Position numbers and translations under genes: made by a program | In this document: positions 60,943 to 64,000 of the stretch, piece after piece | Layout of the letters: each line of letters begins with the position of its first letter | How positions within the stretch are numbered: the first letter of the stretch is position 1 | From: Acanthornis magna | Taxonomy: Eukaryota > Chordata > Aves > Passeriformes > Acanthizidae | Direction of reading: 5' to 3' | Length of the DNA: 64,000 nt | Assembly: GCA_036785705.1 (NCBI GenBank) | Contig: JAWUZG010000033.1 | Coordinates: forward strand, 558,001-622,000 | The notes under the pieces: model-generated | Seen by the model: the letters and a program-made list of their open reading frames with translations, nothing else | Database searches by the model: none | Told to the model about the DNA's origin: nothing

Positions 60943-61177
60943 CAGCTTGGAAGAATTTTATCAAAGTGCAAAGAAAAATCAGGCACAGAACAGTCCTTTT
61001 CATTATCCAGAGTTACCAGTTGAAACCAGAGCCCATGTCAAAGATAACAGATCAAAACTCTCTACTCCCTTTATTAGGGAGAAAAGAAAAAACTTCGGTG
61101 ACATTTGCAGTGGTGGGCAAAGTAGATTAAAGAAAATTAAATGGAGTTTGGATGTTGTCCAGCCTGAAGACATCTGA
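60943..61177 (+). CDS. Possible terminal coding exon, unrecognised
   Basis: A pyrimidine-rich tract ending CTTCTTTGCAG (60932-60942) is a good splice acceptor, with an alternative AG three bases later. It is followed by an open frame, read from AGC at 60944 (intron phase 2), that stays open for 77 codons to TGA at 61175-61177. The peptide is hydrophilic, basic in its second half (words such as REKRKNF and SRLKKIKW) and ends VVQPEDI. It is not low-complexity. ATTAAA near 61252 could serve as a polyA signal. No upstream exon was identified, and the protein is not one I recognise. Open stretches of this length occur by chance in this window, so this stays tentative. A processed pseudogene end is another possibility. 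Confidence 0.25.
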
Positions 61178-61767
61178 AGAGGAAGAAAGTTTTACATAGT
61201 CAAATCTTGTCTTTTTCTATCACATAGCTAACTTTTCATTAATTTTCCTTTCAGATTAAATTTTAAAAGAACAGATAATTTGCCTAAGAGTTTCCTGGTA
61301 ATGAAAAGCTGTAGAAAGAGAGTATAACTTTTCTCCAGGACTGCAGAACTATCCGAAAATTCAAATCTCCTGATTCCTGGGTACATCATCATTAGTACAG
61401 GAAATATGGTATTATGCTCATTCCAATGAGGCCCAGCAATCAAAATATGTGCCCAAGTCCTTCAAAGAGTGCAAGTTCTTCAGAGAGAGGACACTGGGAC
61501 TGCACTTAATATTTCCCAAAAACTGAGGAATCTAAAAGCTGTAATTTGGATTTTCTACTTTAAAATGCTAAAACATAGGATATTTTTTCATGATCTATTT
61601 TAATCAACAACTTTGCTCTTCTCTCCCCCTTCTTAATTTCCTACCAGAGTGAGGTTTTTTCCTAACCTAAACTTTTATTTCTGGATTTTTTTAAAAAATC
61701 TTAAGTCTCGTCATAAAATATGACAATTAGGGAGTGCAATTCTGAATTACATATTCAGATACAGAAT
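61178..61767. other. AT-rich non-coding stretch
   Basis: No gene or clear repeat; it separates the candidate exon from the CR1 copy. Confidence 0.5.
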
Positions 61768-63474
61768 GGGAAGGCATCTCATGAGGTGAGCACAGTCAGC
61801 TTTTAAATGGGGACAGGGACAAGGCAGAGGTGTTTAATGCTTTTTTTGCCTCTGTCTTCAACACTCATGAGGGACCAAGGAGGTGTCAGGGCTCTGAGCT
61901 GGAGTACCATGACTGTGAATATGATCAATTCCCAGTTGATCCTGAACTTCTGAAGGGATCTGCTGCTCCAGCTGGATCCCTACAAAGCTATGGGCCCTGA
62001 TGAGATTAATCTGAGAATACTTAAAGAGTTGGTGATGTCATCATGAGCCTCTCTCAATAAATTTTGAATGGTTTTGGGAGTCTGGAAATTCCCATTTGAC
62101 TGGAAATTGACTAACATGACACAGTTTTCAAAAGCAGCTATATGGAGGACCACAGAAACTACAGTCCTGTAAGATTCACTTCAGTGTCTGAAGAGAGAGA
62201 AAGTTATTCTGGGAGGGATTGGAAAACATCTGAAAGACACTCCAGTCATTGGTCATAGCCAGCTTGGCTTCATGAGAGGAAAGTCCTACATACCAAACTT
62301 GTTTTCTTTTTACAACAAGATAATTCACCCAGCAGATTAAGGGAAGCCAAATGTTGTAATTTTTGATTTCAATAAAGCATTTAACATTGTCTCTCCCAGA
62401 ATTCTTCTTGACAAAATGTTGAGCACATGGCTTGACAGCACATCACGGGGTGGGTGAGCAGCTGGCTGAATTACCAGGCGCAAAGGGTTATAGTAAATGG
62501 GGTGACATCAGGCTGCTGACCCTAGTGGGGCTCCAGAGGGCTTCATCCTCAGCCCCGTGCTCTTCAACATCTTCATAAATAACTCATGCAGGATTCAAAG
62601 GTGTACTAAGTTTGGCAATGATACTTAACTGGGAGGAGCTGTTGGCTCAATCGAAGGAAGAGAGGCCCTGTAGAGAAACCTTGATAAATAAAAGGGCTGG
62701 GCAATCACCAACTGTGTGGAGCACAACAGTGGCAAGTATTGAATTGTGCATCTGGGATGGGGCAATCCTGGATATACAGACTGATTGGGGAATGAGAAGC
62801 TGGGAAGAAGTGCCGTGGAAAGGGACCTGGGGGTTCTGGTTGATGGCAAGTTGAGTATGAGCCAGCAGTGCCCTGGCAGCCAGGAGGGCCATCCCTGTCC
62901 TGGGGGCATCAGGCACAGCATCGTCAGCTGGGCAAGGGAGGGGATTGTTCTGCTCTGCTCTGCACTGGGGTGGCCTCACCTTGAGTGCTAGGGAAAATTT
63001 TGGGCACCACTGTATAAGATGTAAAGCTGTTAGAGTGTCCAAAGTTTGGAGGCCATGAGGATGGTGAAGCGTCTCAAGGGGAAGCCATTCATGGAGTAGC
63101 CTGAGGTCACTTAGGTTTTTCAGCCTGGAGGAGACTGAGGCAAGACCTCATTGGGCTCTTCAACATCCTCATGAAGGAAGGAGGAGTGGCAGACACTGCT
63201 CTCTTCTCTCTGTTGACCAGTGACAGGACCTGAGGAGATGGCCTGAAGCTGAGTCAGGGGATGTTTAGGTTGAATCTTATGAAAAGGTTTATTCCCAGAG
63301 GGTTTTTGGGCACTGGAATATGCTCCCCAGGGCAGTGATTGCAGTACCAGTTTGAACGAGCAAGAGGTGTTTGGACAATGCTCTCAGACATGTGGTGTGA
63401 TTATTGGGATGTCCTGTGCAGGGCCATGATCTTTGTGTGTCCCTTCCAACTCAGCATATTCTATGATTCTATGA
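61768..63474 (+). mobile_element. Long CR1 LINE copy with decayed reverse transcriptase
   Basis: About 1.7 kb in sense orientation, ending in two ATTCTATG units (63458-63473), the CR1 hallmark. Broken reading frames still show reverse transcriptase blocks: an FDFNKAFNIVS-like segment (about 62367-62399), preceded by QLGFMRGKS-like sequence (about 62260), and a VLFNIFINN-like segment (about 62559-62585). The 3' untranslated part passes TTTCAGCCTGGAGGAGACTG and CTTCCAACTCAGCATATTC. Frameshifts and stops make it inactive. The 5' two thirds or more of a full-length CR1 is missing, as is usual. Confidence 0.95.
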
Positions 63475-64000
63475 AATAATTTCAGTTATATTGGTTTTAT
63501 CCTCCCTAGTGAGAGAAATGTTAATTTCACTCTGTCCGTATACATCTTCTGTGTGTTAAGAAATTGGAATGTGCTTTTGGAAATCATGTTGAAAGACAGC
63601 TAGTTACTGTCCTTTCCCTTAGGTTTCTTTTTAAATGTTTTCAACAACTGGAAGAACAAATATTTTTATCCTCTTTTCAAATTTCCAAAATATGCAAGGC
63701 TTTCCTTTAAGCCTGCTGAGTTAAAGCTGCTAGTCAACAGGAATTGTATGAAAAAAGTTGTTACCAGATCTGTGTAAATTACAGAAAGTTAAAGTATTCT
63801 ATAATTAATATAGTTTATTTTCTTTAGAAAGGGGACTTCTTAATTAAGGTTGCTTGTGGAAACGGTTTATTAAATGTAAAAATCTTGGGAATTGCTTGCA
63901 CTGCATCTCCAGCACATCTAAACCCATACTTTGAAAGGTTTTAAAACAATTTTAAACAAACGTAAACACACTTCAGTAATGTTTCGTGGAAAATGGCAAA
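63475..64000. other. AT-rich non-coding stretch to window end
   Basis: Nothing recognisable. Confidence 0.5.

Noticed and set aside
62612..63042. 80- and 131-codon frames near the window end
   Set aside because: They are fragments and antisense shadows of the decayed CR1 copy.

Overview
The window looks like bird (Aves) nuclear DNA, probably a songbird or a close relative. This rests on several CR1 LINE fragments, two of which end in the diagnostic tandem 8-mer ATTCTATG or ATTCTGTG. It also rests on avian-type endogenous retrovirus LTRs, one of them next to a 19-nt primer binding site that matches tRNA-Leu. No Alu, L1 or other mammalian repeats were seen. Most of the 64 kb is AT-rich, gene-poor DNA: a gene desert or part of very large introns. 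Nothing prokaryotic (operons, CRISPR, tRNA or rRNA) is present. All calls come from reading the sequence by eye; no database search was possible.

Layout. 1-3.5 kb is unique AT-rich DNA. 3.5-5.45 kb holds two ERV LTRs of different families. 5.45-24.9 kb is mostly unique, with one CR1 fragment (15.1 kb), a weak LTR-like block (18.6 kb) and simple repeats. 25.1-28.2 kb is an ERV cluster: a GC/CpG-rich LTR-like element, a solo LTR with perfect 6-bp target-site duplications, and an ERVL-like LTR remnant with its primer binding site. 28.3-30.6 kb contains the only convincing protein gene. 33.7-35.0 kb is a CR1 split by an LTR insertion. 35-42.5 kb is unique DNA with microsatellites and a 16-bp perfect hairpin. 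42.6-49.3 kb is repeat-dense: three copies of an avian interspersed repeat in one orientation, a 94-bp tandem duplication, two CR1 3' ends and an LTR with TATA and polyA signals. 49.3-61.7 kb is mostly unique, with a fourth copy of the interspersed repeat, a motif-dense candidate regulatory stretch near 60.0-60.5 kb and a possible terminal coding exon at 60.94-61.18 kb. 61.77-63.47 kb is a long CR1 copy with a decayed reverse transcriptase.

The gene lies on the minus strand. A TATA-like box is followed by a first ATG in a strong Kozak context and a 12-codon first exon. A canonical GT-AG intron of 180 bp joins it in frame to a single exon of 635 codons. The predicted 647-residue protein is acidic, Glu/Gln-rich and low in complexity, and carries four tandem units of about 66 residues at its C terminus. 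I do not recognise the family. Its nearest polyadenylation signal lies inside the ERVL-like LTR just downstream, so the transcript probably ends in retroviral sequence. This gene is the best candidate for something undescribed in the window.
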